This document shows positions 31,420 to 41,090 of a stretch of DNA of 64,000 nt, one piece after another. The stretch lies in assembly GCF_036226925.1 (NCBI RefSeq), contig NZ_CP109031.1, positions 5,828,001 through 5,892,000 of the forward strand, given 5' to 3'. The notes below the pieces were generated by a model that worked only from the letters and a program-made list of their open reading frames with translations, was not told the origin of the DNA and did not search any database. The DNA is from Streptomyces sp. NBC_00659 (GTDB lineage Bacteria > Actinomycetota > Actinomycetes > Streptomycetales > Streptomycetaceae). The position numbers were made by a program, and so were the translations under genes. The stretch's first letter is position 1; every line of letters begins with the position of its first letter.

Positions 31420-33368
31420 TGGCCACAGTCACCGCGTCCGCTCCGCGTACCGTCCTGCCCGCCCGTCTGCGGCACCCCGCCGTCGGCAAGCTCGTGCTGC
31501 TCGCCGTCCTCGCGGCGGTGCTCGTGCCCCTCGCCGACGCCCGCTGGTCCAGCGGAAGCTGGCCGCACGCCCTGACCGTCGACCTGACCAGACCCCTCGG
31601 CAGGGCCGGCGACTGGATCATCGACAACCGCGACAGCCACCCGCTGTTCCTGTACTTCTTCGGCTACGTCAGCAACGCCGTCGTCCTCTCCGTGCGCGGC
31701 GTCTATCTGCTGCTGCTCGCGGCAGGCTGGGCCGGAGTCACCGCCGTGGCCGCCGTGGTGGCCTGGCGCGCGGCCGGCGTACGGCTGGCGCTCGGCACCG
31801 GCGCCGCGTTCCTCGTCTGCGGACTGCTCGGCATGTGGGTGCCCACCCTGCAGACGCTGGCGGTCATGGTGGTCGCCGTGCTCGCCTCCGTTGTCCTGGG
31901 CGCCCTGCTGGGCCTCGCCGCCGGGCTCTCCGACCGCACCCACCGCGCGCTGCGCCCGGTCCTGGACACCATGCAGGTGCTTCCGGCCTTCGCGTACCTG
32001 CTGCCCGTCGTGCTGGTCTTCGGCATCGGCGTCCCCGCGGCCGTCCTCGCCACCGTCGTCTACGCCGCCCCGCCGATGGCCCGCCTCACCGCGCTCGGCC
32101 TGCGCGACGCGGACGAGGGCGTGATGGAGGCCGTCGCCTCGCTCGGAGCCACGGCCCGCCAGCGCCTGTTCACCGCCCGCCTTCCGCTGGCCCGCAGGGA
32201 ACTCCTCCTCGGCCTCAACCAGACGATCATGATGGCGCTGTCCATGGCCGTCATCGCCTCCGTGATCGGTGCCGGCGGTCTCGGCGACCGCGTCTACCAG
32301 GCCCTCGCCTCCGTGGACGTGGGCGCCGCACTCGCCGCCGGCATCCCGATCGTGCTCCTCGCGGTCGTCCTCGACCGGGTCACGGCCGCGGCGGGCGAAC
32401 GGCTCGGGGCGGCCCGCGAGAACACCTCCCGGCTGTACGGGGCGCTCGCCGTCCTCGCCGTCCTCGCCGTCGTGCTCACCGGCCGCCTCACGGGCCGGAC
32501 GGAATGGCCCGACGCGTGGGCGGTGAACATCGCCGAGCCGGTGAACAGCGCCGTCGACTGGATGACCGGCCACCTGTACTCGGGCGTCCCGTACATCGGC
32601 GGCACCGCCGACTGGGCGGGCCACTTCACCACCTGGGTCCTCGACCCGCTCCGGGACGGACTCCAGGGGCTGCCGTGGTGGGCCGTGCTGCTGGCCGTCG
32701 CCGCCCTGGCCTGGCTGATCGGCACCTGGCGCACCGCCCTGACCGCCGTCCTCGCGATGGCCGCGATCGGCGTGCTCGGCGTCTGGAAGCCGTCACTCGA
32801 CACGCTGTCGCAGGTCATCGCCGCCGTCGCCGTGACCCTCGTGACCGGCTTCGCCGTCGGCATCGCGGCAGCCCGCAGCGAGCGCTTCGAGCGCCTGCTC
32901 CGGCCCGTCCTCGACGTCTGCCAGACCATGCCGCAGTTCGTCTACCTCATCCCCGTGGTCGCGCTGTTCGGCGTCGGCCGCGCACCCGCCGTCGCCGCCG
33001 CGGTCGTCTACGCGCTGCCCGCCGTGGTCCGCATCACCACCCAGGGGCTCCGCGCCGTCGACCCGGCGGCCATGGAGGCCTCCCGCTCGCTCGGCGCGAC
33101 CCCGGCGCAGCAACTGCGCCAGGTCCAGCTTCCGCTGGCGCGGCCCGCGCTGCTGCTGGCCGTCAACCAGGGCGTCGTCCTGGTCCTCGCCGTCGTCATC
33201 ATCGGCGGCCTGGTCGGCGGTGGCGCCCTCGGCTACGACGTCGTGTTCGGCCTCGCCCAGGGCGACCTGGCCACCGGCCTGGTCGCGGGCGCGGCGATCG
33301 TCTGCCTCGGCCTGATGCTCGACCGGGTGACCCAGCCGACCGAACGCCGCGTGAGGAAGGGAGCCTGA
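31419..33368 (+). CDS. betaine ABC transporter permease, two fused ProW modules
   Basis: 649 residues, twice the usual length. Two complete permease modules are present: the first with its coupling EAA-type loop near EAVASLGATARQRLFTARLP, the second with EASRSLGATPAQQLRQVQLP. Each has 5-6 membrane helices, so one chain may replace the usual homodimer. The ATG at 31419 is chosen over the adjacent GTG (31416) because GGAAGGA lies 9 bases upstream; it overlaps the ATPase stop as TGATG. The binding-protein gene starts 1 bp after the stop. Confidence 0.9.
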
Positions 33369-33369
33369 C

Positions 33370-34332
33370 ATGCGACTCCGTACGACATCCACGGCCGTGG
33401 CCGGTACTTCGGCCCTGCTGCTGCTCACCGGCTGCGGCGCCGCCGACATGACCAAGCAGGCCTCGCCCTTCGCGAACGCCCAGGGCGCGAAGACGGTGAC
33501 CCTGTCCGTGCAGTCCTGGGTCGGCGCCCAGGCCAATGTGGGCGTGGCGCGGTACCTGCTCGAACACGAGCTGGGCTACCGCGTCGACACCGTCCAGGTC
33601 GACGAGGTGCCCGCCTGGGACGCGCTCAGCCAGGGCCGTGTCGACGCGATCCTGGAGGACTGGGGCCACCCCGACCAGGAGAAGCGCTACGTCGAGGACA
33701 AGGGGACGATCGCGTCCGGCGGCGATCTGGGCGTGACCGGGCACATCGGCTGGTACGTCCCGACGTACTTCGCGAAGCAGCACCCCGACGTGACCGACTG
33801 GAAGAACCTCGACAAGTACGCCGACCGGATGCGTACGCCCGAGAGCGGCGGCAAGGGACAGCTCCTCGACGGCTCCCCGTCCTACGTCACCAACGACAAG
33901 GCACTGGTGACCAACCTGAAGCTGGACTACCAGGTGGTGTTCGCCGGTTCGGAAGCCGCTCAGATCACGCAGATGAAGCAGTTCGCGAAGGAGAGGAAGC
34001 CCTTCCTCACGTACTGGTACTCCCCGCAGTGGCTCTTCGAGAAGATCCCCATGACCGAGGTGAAACTGCCCGCCTACAAGGAGGGCTGCGACGCCGACGC
34101 GGCGAAGGTCGCCTGCGCCTACCCGCACACCCCGCTGCAGAAGTACCTGAACGCCGACTTCGCGAGGACCGGCGGCAGGGCGGCCGCCTTCCTGAAGAAC
34201 TTCAAGTGGACCACCGAGGACCAGAACGAGGTCTCCCTGATGATCGCCAACGACAAGCTGACGCCTCAGGAAGCGGCGAAGAAGTGGGCGGACCGCCACC
34301 GGTCGACCTGGCGGTCCTGGCTGCCCTCGTGA
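33370..34332 (+). CDS. glycine betaine/choline-binding lipoprotein
   Basis: 320 residues. A signal peptide with lipobox LLTGC at about 18-22 anchors the mature protein outside the membrane. The OpuAC-type binding fold follows, with aromatic-rich stretches expected to cage a quaternary ammonium group (LEDWGH, TGHIGWYVP, YWYSPQW). Last gene of the betaine operon. Which of choline, betaine or carnitine it prefers cannot be read from sequence alone. Confidence 0.92.
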   Translation: MRLRTTSTAVAGTSALLLLTGCGAADMTKQASPFANAQGAKTVTLSVQSWVGAQANVGVARYLLEHELGYRVDTVQVDEVPAWDALSQGRVDAILEDWGHPDQEKRYVEDKGTIASGGDLGVTGHIGWYVPTYFAKQHPDVTDWKNLDKYADRMRTPESGGKGQLLDGSPSYVTNDKALVTNLKLDYQVVFAGSEAAQITQMKQFAKERKPFLTYWYSPQWLFEKIPMTEVKLPAYKEGCDADAAKVACAYPHTPLQKYLNADFARTGGRAAAFLKNFKWTTEDQNEVSLMIANDKLTPQEAAKKWADRHRSTWRSWLPS

Positions 34333-34347
34333 CGGGCCACCGTGCGG

Positions 34348-35100
34348 CTAACGCAGCTTCGCCGCCAAGTCCCCCAGTGCCTCGGCCGCCCGGCGTTGCA
34401 GCCCGGGACCGAACGTGACCCGTGTGGCGCCCAGTTCGCCCAGTTCGGCGGGGGACGTCCCGTCGAGCCGGGCGAACGCGTTCAGGGGCCCCTGGACACC
34501 GGACCGCAGCAGCGGGAGCACCTCGATCGGGGCCCCGATCGGATACACGCAGTCCGCGCCCGCCGCGACGTACAGCGCGGCCCGCCCGACGGCCTGCCCG
34601 GGATCACCGTCGCCGTACGCGAAGACGTCGACCCGGGCGTTCACGAACAGCAGGTCCGCCGCCGCGCTCCGCACCTCGGCCAGCCAGTCGGCGTGCCGGG
34701 CCGCGTCCTTGAGGACCCCGCCCTCGGAGTCCTCGAGGTTGCAGCCCACGGCCCCCGCCTCCAGCAGCCGTTCCACCAGCTCCCGGGGCGCCAGCCCGTA
34801 GCCGCCCTCGACGTCCGCCGACACCGGCACGTCGACCGCACGGGCGATCCGCGCGACGGCGGCGAACATCTCGGCGGCGGGCGTCTCCCCGTCCGCGTAC
34901 CCCAGTGACGCGGCCACCCCGGCGCTGGGCGTGGCGAGCGCGGGGAACCCCGCGTCCGCGAACACCCGGGCGCTCGCCGCGTCCCAGGGCCCCGGAAGCA
35001 CCAGCGGATCGCCCGGCACCCGTCCGTGGTGCAGCGCCCGGAACCGCTCGGCCCCGCCCGGCACCGGGTGCTCCCCGCCCGTGGCCGGCCGAGCCGTCAC
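34348..35100 (-). CDS. isocitrate lyase/PEP mutase family protein
   Basis: 250 residues of the PEP mutase/2-methylisocitrate lyase superfamily. The N-terminus PLVLPGPWDAASARVFADAG, the metal-binding SADVEGGYG and the NLEDSEGG motif are typical of the short, uncharacterised subgroup often annotated as phosphonomutase. Missing phosphonate neighbours argue against a role in phosphonate synthesis. The GTG at 35100 overlaps the stop of the upstream AhpD-like gene (GTGA), so the two are one operon, probably controlled by the divergent MocR regulator. Confidence 0.87.
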   Translation of the reverse strand: MTARPATGGEHPVPGGAERFRALHHGRVPGDPLVLPGPWDAASARVFADAGFPALATPSAGVAASLGYADGETPAAEMFAAVARIARAVDVPVSADVEGGYGLAPRELVERLLEAGAVGCNLEDSEGGVLKDAARHADWLAEVRSAAADLLFVNARVDVFAYGDGDPGQAVGRAALYVAAGADCVYPIGAPIEVLPLLRSGVQGPLNAFARLDGTSPAELGELGATRVTFGPGLQRRAAEALGDLAAKLR

Positions 35101-35675
35101 TTGTGCCCGCCCGGCCGGTAGTGGCCGGGCACCATGCGGCAGGTCACGGCGAACCGGTTCCAGGCGTTGATCATCGTGATCGAGGCGATCAGCTGGACCA
35201 GGTCGGCCTCCTCGAAGTGCCGGGCCGCGCGCTCGTACACCTCGTCCGGCACGAAGCCGTCCGTCAGGACCGTGACGGCCTCGGTCAGCTCGATCGCCGC
35301 GATCTCCCTCTCCGTGTAGAAGTGCCGCGACTCCTCCCACGCGCCGAGCTGGATGATCCGCTCCACGCTCTCGCCCGCCGCGAGCGCGTCCTTGGTGTGC
35401 ATGTCCAGGCAGAACGCGCAGTGGTTGAGCTGCGACGCACGGATCTTCACCAGTTCGAGGAGGGTGGGGTCCACCCCGCGCCGGGCCACCGCGTCGAGCC
35501 TGACCATCGCCTTGTAGACATCGGGGGCGAGTTCGGCCCAGGCCAGTCGGGGGGAGTGCTCGGGCGCGTACGGCGCGGCTCCGGCGGCGGGCGCCGCGGA
35601 GGCCGGGGGAGTGGAGCCGGCGGGGGTCGCCGGGGCTGTCGGGGTGTGCCGGGTGGTCGTGTCCTGCGTCGTCAT
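35097..35675 (-). CDS. carboxymuconolactone decarboxylase/AhpD-like protein
   Basis: 192 residues. The first ~40 are a Thr/Pro/Ala-rich leader. The rest is an AhpD-type helical domain with the redox motif C-x2-C followed by His: NHCAFCLDMH. The family reduces peroxides or acts as an alkylhydroperoxidase-like enzyme in the cytosol. The ATG at 35675 is 47 bp from the divergent MocR start; upstream ribosome site is weak. Co-translated with the PEP mutase-like protein. Confidence 0.88.
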   Translation of the reverse strand: MTTQDTTTRHTPTAPATPAGSTPPASAAPAAGAAPYAPEHSPRLAWAELAPDVYKAMVRLDAVARRGVDPTLLELVKIRASQLNHCAFCLDMHTKDALAAGESVERIIQLGAWEESRHFYTEREIAAIELTEAVTVLTDGFVPDEVYERAARHFEEADLVQLIASITMINAWNRFAVTCRMVPGHYRPGGHK

Positions 35676-35722
35676 GCCATCGACCCTACGAGGGGAGTAG
35701 CCCAGGGGTATGGTCCATTCCC

Positions 35723-37114
35723 ATGGGGAAAACGTGGGCCACTCTGGGTGTCGACCTCCATGTCGAGCCGGCCGGGTCCGGTATCCGCAAGGGGCTGACG
35801 GAGGCGCTGCGCGAGGCCGTACGCAGCGGCCGGCTGGCCCCCGGGACCCGTCTCCCGTCCTCCCGCTCGCTCGCCGTCGACCTCGGCGTCGCCCGCAACA
35901 CGGTCGCCGAGTCCTACGCCGACCTCGTCGCCGAGGGCTGGCTCACCGCGCGCCAGGGCTCGGGCACCCGGGTCGCCGAACGGAGCGTCGTACGACCGGC
36001 GCCCCAGGCCGCGCCGCGCCGCCGCGAACAGGCCCGTCCCGCCTACGACCTCGTCCCCGGCCGCCCCGACCTCGCGTCCTTCCCGCGCGCCGCCTGGCTC
36101 AAGGCGGCCCGCCGCGCCCTGACCAGCGCCCCGCACGAGGCCTTCGGCTACGGCGATCCACGCGGCCGCCCCGAGCTGCGCACCGCCCTCGCGGGCTACC
36201 TCTCCCGCGCCCGGGGCGTCCGCGCCGAGCCGGAGCGCATCGTGGTCTGCTCCGGCTTCTCGGACGGCCTCACCCTGCTCGGCGCGGTCCTGCGCCGCCG
36301 GGGGCTCCGCTCGGTCGCCGTGGAGTCGTACGGGCTGGACGTGCACTGGACGCTCCTGCACCGGTCGGGCCTGCGCACGGTCCCCCTGCCGGTCGACGAA
36401 CTCGGCACCGACACGCGGGACATGACGGGCGTGCGGGCCGTCCTTCTCACCCCCGCGCACCAGTTCCCGATGGGCGTGCCGCTGCACCCGGACCGCCGGG
36501 CCGCCGTCATCGCCTGGGCCCGCCGCACCGGCGGGCTCGTCCTGGACGACGACTACGACGGCGAGTTCCGCTACGACCGGCAGCCCGTCGGCGCGCTGCA
36601 GGGACTGGACCCCGGCCACGTGGTCCATCTGGGCACCGCCAGCAAGTCCCTGGCCCCCGCGCTGCGCCTGGGCTGGCTCGTCCTGCCGCCGTCGCTCGTG
36701 GACGAGGTCGTCTCCCTGAAAGGGGAGGGAGGCTGGTCCACCGGGGCACTGGACCAGCTGACCCTGGCGGAGTTCATCACCTCCGGCGCCTACGACCGTC
36801 ACGTGCGCGCCGCCCGCCTGCGCTACCGGCGCCGCCGGGACGCTCTCGTCGCGGCCCTCGCCGTCCACGCCCCGGACGTGCACGCCACCGGTATCGCCGC
36901 CGGACTGCACGCGGTGCTCCGGCTCCCGCCCGGCACCGAGCGGTCGGTCGTCCAGGCCGCCGCCTTCCAGGGCCTGGCCGTCCACGGCCTCTCCCACCAC
37001 CGCCATCCGGAAGCGGTCGGTCCGCACCAGGACGCCCTGGTCGTCGGTTACGGCACCCCGCCGGATCACGCCTGGTCGGGCGCCCTGGACGCCCTGTGCC
37101 GGGCACTTCCCTGA
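35723..37114 (+). CDS. MocR-family (GntR/aminotransferase) regulator
   Basis: 463 residues. Residues 1-80 form a GntR winged helix (GTRLPSSRSLAVDLGVARNTVAESY). The remainder is a fold-type I aminotransferase-like domain binding PLP, with the aspartate in DDDYDGEFRYDR and the Schiff-base lysine in GTASKSLAPALRLGW. It is divergent from the AhpD-like/PEP mutase-like pair with a 47-bp gap, the arrangement expected of a direct regulator. Effector unknown. The ATG at 35723 gives a normal N-terminus. Confidence 0.92.
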   Translation: MGKTWATLGVDLHVEPAGSGIRKGLTEALREAVRSGRLAPGTRLPSSRSLAVDLGVARNTVAESYADLVAEGWLTARQGSGTRVAERSVVRPAPQAAPRRREQARPAYDLVPGRPDLASFPRAAWLKAARRALTSAPHEAFGYGDPRGRPELRTALAGYLSRARGVRAEPERIVVCSGFSDGLTLLGAVLRRRGLRSVAVESYGLDVHWTLLHRSGLRTVPLPVDELGTDTRDMTGVRAVLLTPAHQFPMGVPLHPDRRAAVIAWARRTGGLVLDDDYDGEFRYDRQPVGALQGLDPGHVVHLGTASKSLAPALRLGWLVLPPSLVDEVVSLKGEGGWSTGALDQLTLAEFITSGAYDRHVRAARLRYRRRRDALVAALAVHAPDVHATGIAAGLHAVLRLPPGTERSVVQAAAFQGLAVHGLSHHRHPEAVGPHQDALVVGYGTPPDHAWSGALDALCRALP

Positions 37115-37133
37115 AGACTCACTCCCTGAAGAC

Positions 37134-37988
37134 TCACGACGACGCCGGCACGGACGTCTTCGTGGCCGGCGCCTCGCCGAACCGCGCGAGCGCCAGGGCC
37201 CCCGCCACCGCCACCGCGAAACCGAGGACCGCCAGCCAGGTCAACCCCTCGCGGGTACGGTCGCCCAGCCACACCACGCCCACCAGCGCGGGTCCGATGG
37301 TCTCCCCGATGACCAGCCCGGCGGTGGCCGTCGTCACCGAACCCCGTTCCAGGGCCGTGGTGAGCAGAAGGAACGCCGCGCCGCCGCCGATCAGCAGCGC
37401 GTACGTCGCCGGATTGGCCAGCAGCGTCCCCGGATCGAGGTCGGCGATCAGCCGCACCGCCACCTCGACCACCCCGAACCCGAACCCCGAGCCGAGTCCC
37501 AGCGCGAGCGCCCGCCCCCGGTCGGGCAGCCGCCCGCCGACGAGGGCCAGCAGCAGGACGGCCACGGACGTCCCCAGCGTCGCGTACTTCAACGCCAGGG
37601 ACCCCGTCCGGTCGCCCTCGGCGCCGGACGCCAGCCCCAGCATCGCGAGACCGGCGCACACCACCGCCACCGCGCCCCACTCGACCCCGCTGAGCCGCAC
37701 ATCGAGCAGCCGCGAGGCGACCACCGCGGTGACGGCCAGGCTCGCCGCGAGGGCCGCGCCGACCGCGTAGATCGGAAGCGACCGCAGCGCGACGATCTGG
37801 AGCAGGAACCCGACCCCGTCGAGGCCCAGTCCCGCCAGATAGCGCCACTGCCGCAGCGCCCGCAGCAGCAGGACCGCCGCGCCGCCGGCTCCGCCGCCCG
37901 TCCCGCCCTCGCCCGCGGCCCGTGCGGCCATCGCCTGGAGAACCGTCGCCGTACCGAAACAGACCGAGGCACCAAGGGCGCACATCAT
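37134..37988 (-). CDS. EamA/DMT-family transporter
   Basis: About 284 residues with roughly ten membrane helices, first MMCALGASVCFGTATVLQAMA. It is of the drug/metabolite transporter superfamily, without a recognisable substrate motif. The start is uncertain: ATG at 37988 or 37985, GTG at 38000, or a GTG at 38054 that adds a basic leader; none has a strong ribosome site. Convergent with the MocR gene (19 bp between stops). Confidence 0.82.
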   Translation of the reverse strand: MMCALGASVCFGTATVLQAMAARAAGEGGTGGGAGGAAVLLLRALRQWRYLAGLGLDGVGFLLQIVALRSLPIYAVGAALAASLAVTAVVASRLLDVRLSGVEWGAVAVVCAGLAMLGLASGAEGDRTGSLALKYATLGTSVAVLLLALVGGRLPDRGRALALGLGSGFGFGVVEVAVRLIADLDPGTLLANPATYALLIGGGAAFLLLTTALERGSVTTATAGLVIGETIGPALVGVVWLGDRTREGLTWLAVLGFAVAVAGALALARFGEAPATKTSVPASS

Positions 37989-38115
37989 TCCAAAGAGCAC
38001 GAAGCGACTGTAGGGGACGGCGCATCGCCGGGGGCCGTCGGGAACGCACCGCACGGCATCTCTAATCTGTCCCCTTCAATCAAAAGTGATCGGCAAAGAT
38101 CAACGGGGGAACGAC

Positions 38116-38457
38116 ATGGCAGACGTACGGCGCCAACTGCGCTCGGGCACGGTCGTCCTCGGCGGCATGGGACTTCTCGCGGCGACGCTCACCGCCTGTT
38201 CCTCGGAGCCCGACAAGCGCTGCGTCGACCGCGACAGCTACAACCGCGGCAAGGGCTACGAGGTCGTCGCCGACAAGTACTGCAAGTCCTCCACGAGCAC
38301 GCATCACGTCGGCTGGTACTACGGCGGCGACAAGAGGAGCAACCGGGTCGAGGGCGGTTCCTTCGTCAAGCCCAGCGGCTCCGGGGGTTCCGGCGGTTCG
38401 GGCGGCGGCGTCCACCGCGGCGGCTTCGGCGGCGGCAAGGGCGGCTCCGGCGGCTGA
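38116..38457 (+). CDS. small YgiB-like lipoprotein
   Basis: 113 residues. A signal peptide ends in the lipobox LTACS (Cys near residue 31). The mature part contains a CVDRDSYNRGKGYEVVADKYC segment, with two cysteines, and ends in a Gly/Ser-rich tail. Placement just before a glutathionylspermidine synthase-like gene parallels the enterobacterial ygiB-ygiC pair. The ATG at 38116 has GGGGGA upstream. Function unknown. Confidence 0.75.
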   Translation: MADVRRQLRSGTVVLGGMGLLAATLTACSSEPDKRCVDRDSYNRGKGYEVVADKYCKSSTSTHHVGWYYGGDKRSNRVEGGSFVKPSGSGGSGGSGGGVHRGGFGGGKGGSGG

Positions 38458-38460
38458 CCC

Positions 38461-38504
38461 GCGGTCCCGGGGGCCGGAGCACGCGCTCCGGCCCCCGGGA
38501 CCGC
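38461..38504 (+). terminator. strong hairpin between lipoprotein and ATP-grasp gene
   Basis: Perfect 20-bp stem (38461-38480 with 38485-38504) and ACGC loop, starting 3 bp after the lipoprotein stop and ending 51 bp before the next start. It probably terminates or attenuates read-through, or stabilises the upstream message. Confidence 0.85.
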
Positions 38505-38555
38505 CGCCGAGACGCCGAACCCACCCGCCCGCCGACACGGAGAACCCCGCGCCCC

Positions 38556-39740
38556 ATGGAACGCCGCACCATCACCCCCCGCCCCGGCTGGCAGCAGACC
38601 GTCGAGCGGCAGGGGCTGATCTACCCGCTCACCCGCCACCCCGACGACTCCCTGCGCCCCTACTGGGACGAGAGCGCCTACTACGCCTTCTCGCTGCCCG
38701 AGGTGGAGGCGCTGGAGGAGGTCGTCGAGGAGCTGCACGCCATGTGCCTGACGGCCGCCGGTCACATCGTCGAGCGGGGACGCTTCACCGACCTCGGCAT
38801 CGACGACCCCCGGGTCGTGGCGGCCGTCTCCGAGGCCTGGCACCGGCGCGGCGAACTCCCCTCCGTCTACGGCCGTTTCGACCTCCGCTACGACGGAACG
38901 GGCCCGGCGAAACTCCTCGAGTACAACGCCGACACACCGACCTCGCTGGTCGAGGCCGCCGGCCCGCAGTGGTTCTGGATGGAGGACCGCTTCCCCGGCG
39001 CCGACCAGTGGAACTCCCTCCACGAACGCCTCGTCGCGGCCTGGAGGAAGCAGGCCGCCCTCCTCCCGCCGGGCAGCCCGCTCCACTTCGCGCACTCCGC
39101 CGAGGACGAACTCGGCGAGGACCTGATGACGGTCGCCTATCTGAAGGAGACCGCGGAGCAGGCGGGACTCGACACGGACTGGATCTCCATGGAGGAGATC
39201 GGCTGGGACCCCCTCTCCGGCCGCTTCGTCGACAACCGGCTCGGGTTCATCCGCGCCTGCTTCAAGCTCTATCCCTGGGAGTGGCTCACCACCGACGCGT
39301 TCGCCGGTCATGTCCTGGACACCCTCGACAACGGCGGCGGCACCGGCACGACCCTGTGGATCGAGCCCGCCTGGAAGATGCTCCTCTCCAACAAGGCCGT
39401 CCTCGCCGTCCTCTGGGAGCTCTACCCGGACCACCCGAACCTCCTCCCCGCCTACCTCGACGGCCCCCGTGAGCTGGCCCGTACGAACGGCTACGTCGCC
39501 AAACCCCTGCTCGGCCGCGAGGGCGCCGGTGTGACGATCCACGAACCCGGCGCCGCCCCCGCCGTACGCGAAGAGGCCTGCTGCTACCAGGAGCTGGCAC
39601 CGCTCCCGTCCTTCGACGGCAACCGTGTCGTCCTCGGCGCCTGGGTCGTCGAGGACGAGTCGGCGGGCCTCGGCATCCGGGAGTCCTCGGGCCCGGTCAC
39701 GGACGAGTACGCCCGCTTCCTGCCCCACGTGATCCTCTGA
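38556..39740 (+). CDS. glutathionylspermidine synthase-like ATP-grasp protein
   Basis: 394 residues matching the GSP synthetase ATP-grasp family (YgiC/YjfC type) without an amidase domain. Typical features are RRTITPRPGWQQTVERQG at the N-terminus, FDLRYDGTGPAKLLEYNADTPTSL, LSNKAVLAVLWELYPDHPNLLPA and KPLLGREGAGV. Real substrates of this stand-alone branch are unknown; actinomycetes lack the glutathionylspermidine pathway, so peptide or polyamine ligation is only inferred. Follows the YgiB-like lipoprotein. Confidence 0.88.
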   Translation: MERRTITPRPGWQQTVERQGLIYPLTRHPDDSLRPYWDESAYYAFSLPEVEALEEVVEELHAMCLTAAGHIVERGRFTDLGIDDPRVVAAVSEAWHRRGELPSVYGRFDLRYDGTGPAKLLEYNADTPTSLVEAAGPQWFWMEDRFPGADQWNSLHERLVAAWRKQAALLPPGSPLHFAHSAEDELGEDLMTVAYLKETAEQAGLDTDWISMEEIGWDPLSGRFVDNRLGFIRACFKLYPWEWLTTDAFAGHVLDTLDNGGGTGTTLWIEPAWKMLLSNKAVLAVLWELYPDHPNLLPAYLDGPRELARTNGYVAKPLLGREGAGVTIHEPGAAPAVREEACCYQELAPLPSFDGNRVVLGAWVVEDESAGLGIRESSGPVTDEYARFLPHVIL

Positions 39741-39775
39741 CCGTCGACCGGGGAGGCCCCCGCCGGGCCCAGTTC

Positions 39776-40999
39776 CTACGCGCCCAGTACGGCCCGCAGC
39801 TGGGCCAGACCCCAGTCCAGGTCCTCCTCGGTGATGACCAGCGGCGGGGCGATCCGGACGGTGACCCCGTGGGTGTCCTTGACGAGGACACCCCGGTCCA
39901 TCAGCTTCTCCGAGATCTCCCGGCCCGTGCCGTACGCCGGGGCGATGTCGACGCCCGCCCACAGCCCGCGCCCGCGCACCGCGGTGACATGACCGGAATC
40001 CTTCAACAGACCCAGTTCACGGTGCAGATGCTCACCGAGCTCGGCGGCCCGCCGCTGGTACTCGCCCGACCTCAGCATCGCGATCACCTCCAGGGCCACC
40101 GCGCAGGCCAGCGGATTCCCGCCGAAGGTCGACCCGTGCTCCCCGGGCCGGAACACCCCCAGCACCTCGGCGCTCGACACCACCGCCGACACCGGCACCA
40201 CTCCGCCGCCGAGCGCCTTCCCGAGGACGTACATGTCCGGCACCACACCCTCGTGCTCGCACGCGAACGTACGGCCGGTGCGCCCCAGCCCCGACTGGAT
40301 CTCGTCCGCGACGAACAGCACATCGCGCTCCAGCGTCAGCTCCCGCACGGCCGGCAGGTAACCGGCCGGCGGCACCAGCACCCCCGCCTCGCCCTGGATC
40401 GGTTCCAGCAGCACGGCCACCGTGTTCTCCGTGACCGCCGACCGCATCGCCGTCAGGTCCCCGTACGGCACGATCTCGAATCCCGGTGTGTACGGGCCGA
40501 AGTCGGCCCGCGCCTCCGGGTCCGTCGAGAAACTGATGACCGTCGTCGTCCGCCCGTGGAAGTTGTTGCCCGCGACCACGATCTTCGCCATCTCGGCCGG
40601 GACGCCCTTGACTCGATACCCCCACTTGCGGGCCGTCTTCACCGCCGTCTCCACCGCCTCCGCCCCGGTGTTCATCGGCAGCACCATCTCCATGCCGCAC
40701 AGCGAGGCCAACTCCCGGCAGAAGTCCGCGAACCGGTCGTGGTGGAACGCCCGCGACGTCAGCGTCACCCGGTCGAGCTGCGCCTTGGCCGCCTCGATCA
40801 GCCGCCGGTTGCCGTGGCCGAAGTTCAGCGCCGAGTATCCGGCCAGCATGTCGAGGAAACGGCGCCCCTCGACGTCCGTCATCCAGGCCCCGTCCGCCGT
40901 CGCCACGACGACCGGCAGCGGGTGGTAGTTGTGCGCGCTGTGCTCGTCGGCCGAGGCGATGTACGCCTCCGTCGTCTCCCTGGCATCCATGGTGGTCAT
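39776..40999 (-). CDS. rocD: ornithine aminotransferase
   Basis: 407 residues, class III PLP aminotransferase. It converts ornithine and 2-oxoglutarate to glutamate semialdehyde and glutamate. Key parts: NFGHGNRRLIEAA, MNTGAEAVETAVKTARKWGY, the Asp in VADEIQSGLGRTG and the PLP lysine in VLGKALGGG; HGSTFGGNPLACAVA is also typical. The ATG at 40999 (MTTMDARETTE) is preferred over longer frames, with a GGAGA site upstream. Divergent from glyA; often paired with dimethylargininase in Streptomyces, not seen here. Confidence 0.93.
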   Translation of the reverse strand: MTTMDARETTEAYIASADEHSAHNYHPLPVVVATADGAWMTDVEGRRFLDMLAGYSALNFGHGNRRLIEAAKAQLDRVTLTSRAFHHDRFADFCRELASLCGMEMVLPMNTGAEAVETAVKTARKWGYRVKGVPAEMAKIVVAGNNFHGRTTTVISFSTDPEARADFGPYTPGFEIVPYGDLTAMRSAVTENTVAVLLEPIQGEAGVLVPPAGYLPAVRELTLERDVLFVADEIQSGLGRTGRTFACEHEGVVPDMYVLGKALGGGVVPVSAVVSSAEVLGVFRPGEHGSTFGGNPLACAVALEVIAMLRSGEYQRRAAELGEHLHRELGLLKDSGHVTAVRGRGLWAGVDIAPAYGTGREISEKLMDRGVLVKDTHGVTVRIAPPLVITEEDLDWGLAQLRAVLGA

Positions 41000-41090
41000 G
41001 GGATCTCCGTTCTCCGGCCTCTTTCCTATCGTCGCTCGCATGGTGGACCGGGGACCCCGGTGATCCGGCGCGCCCGGTAGGCTGGCCGGC

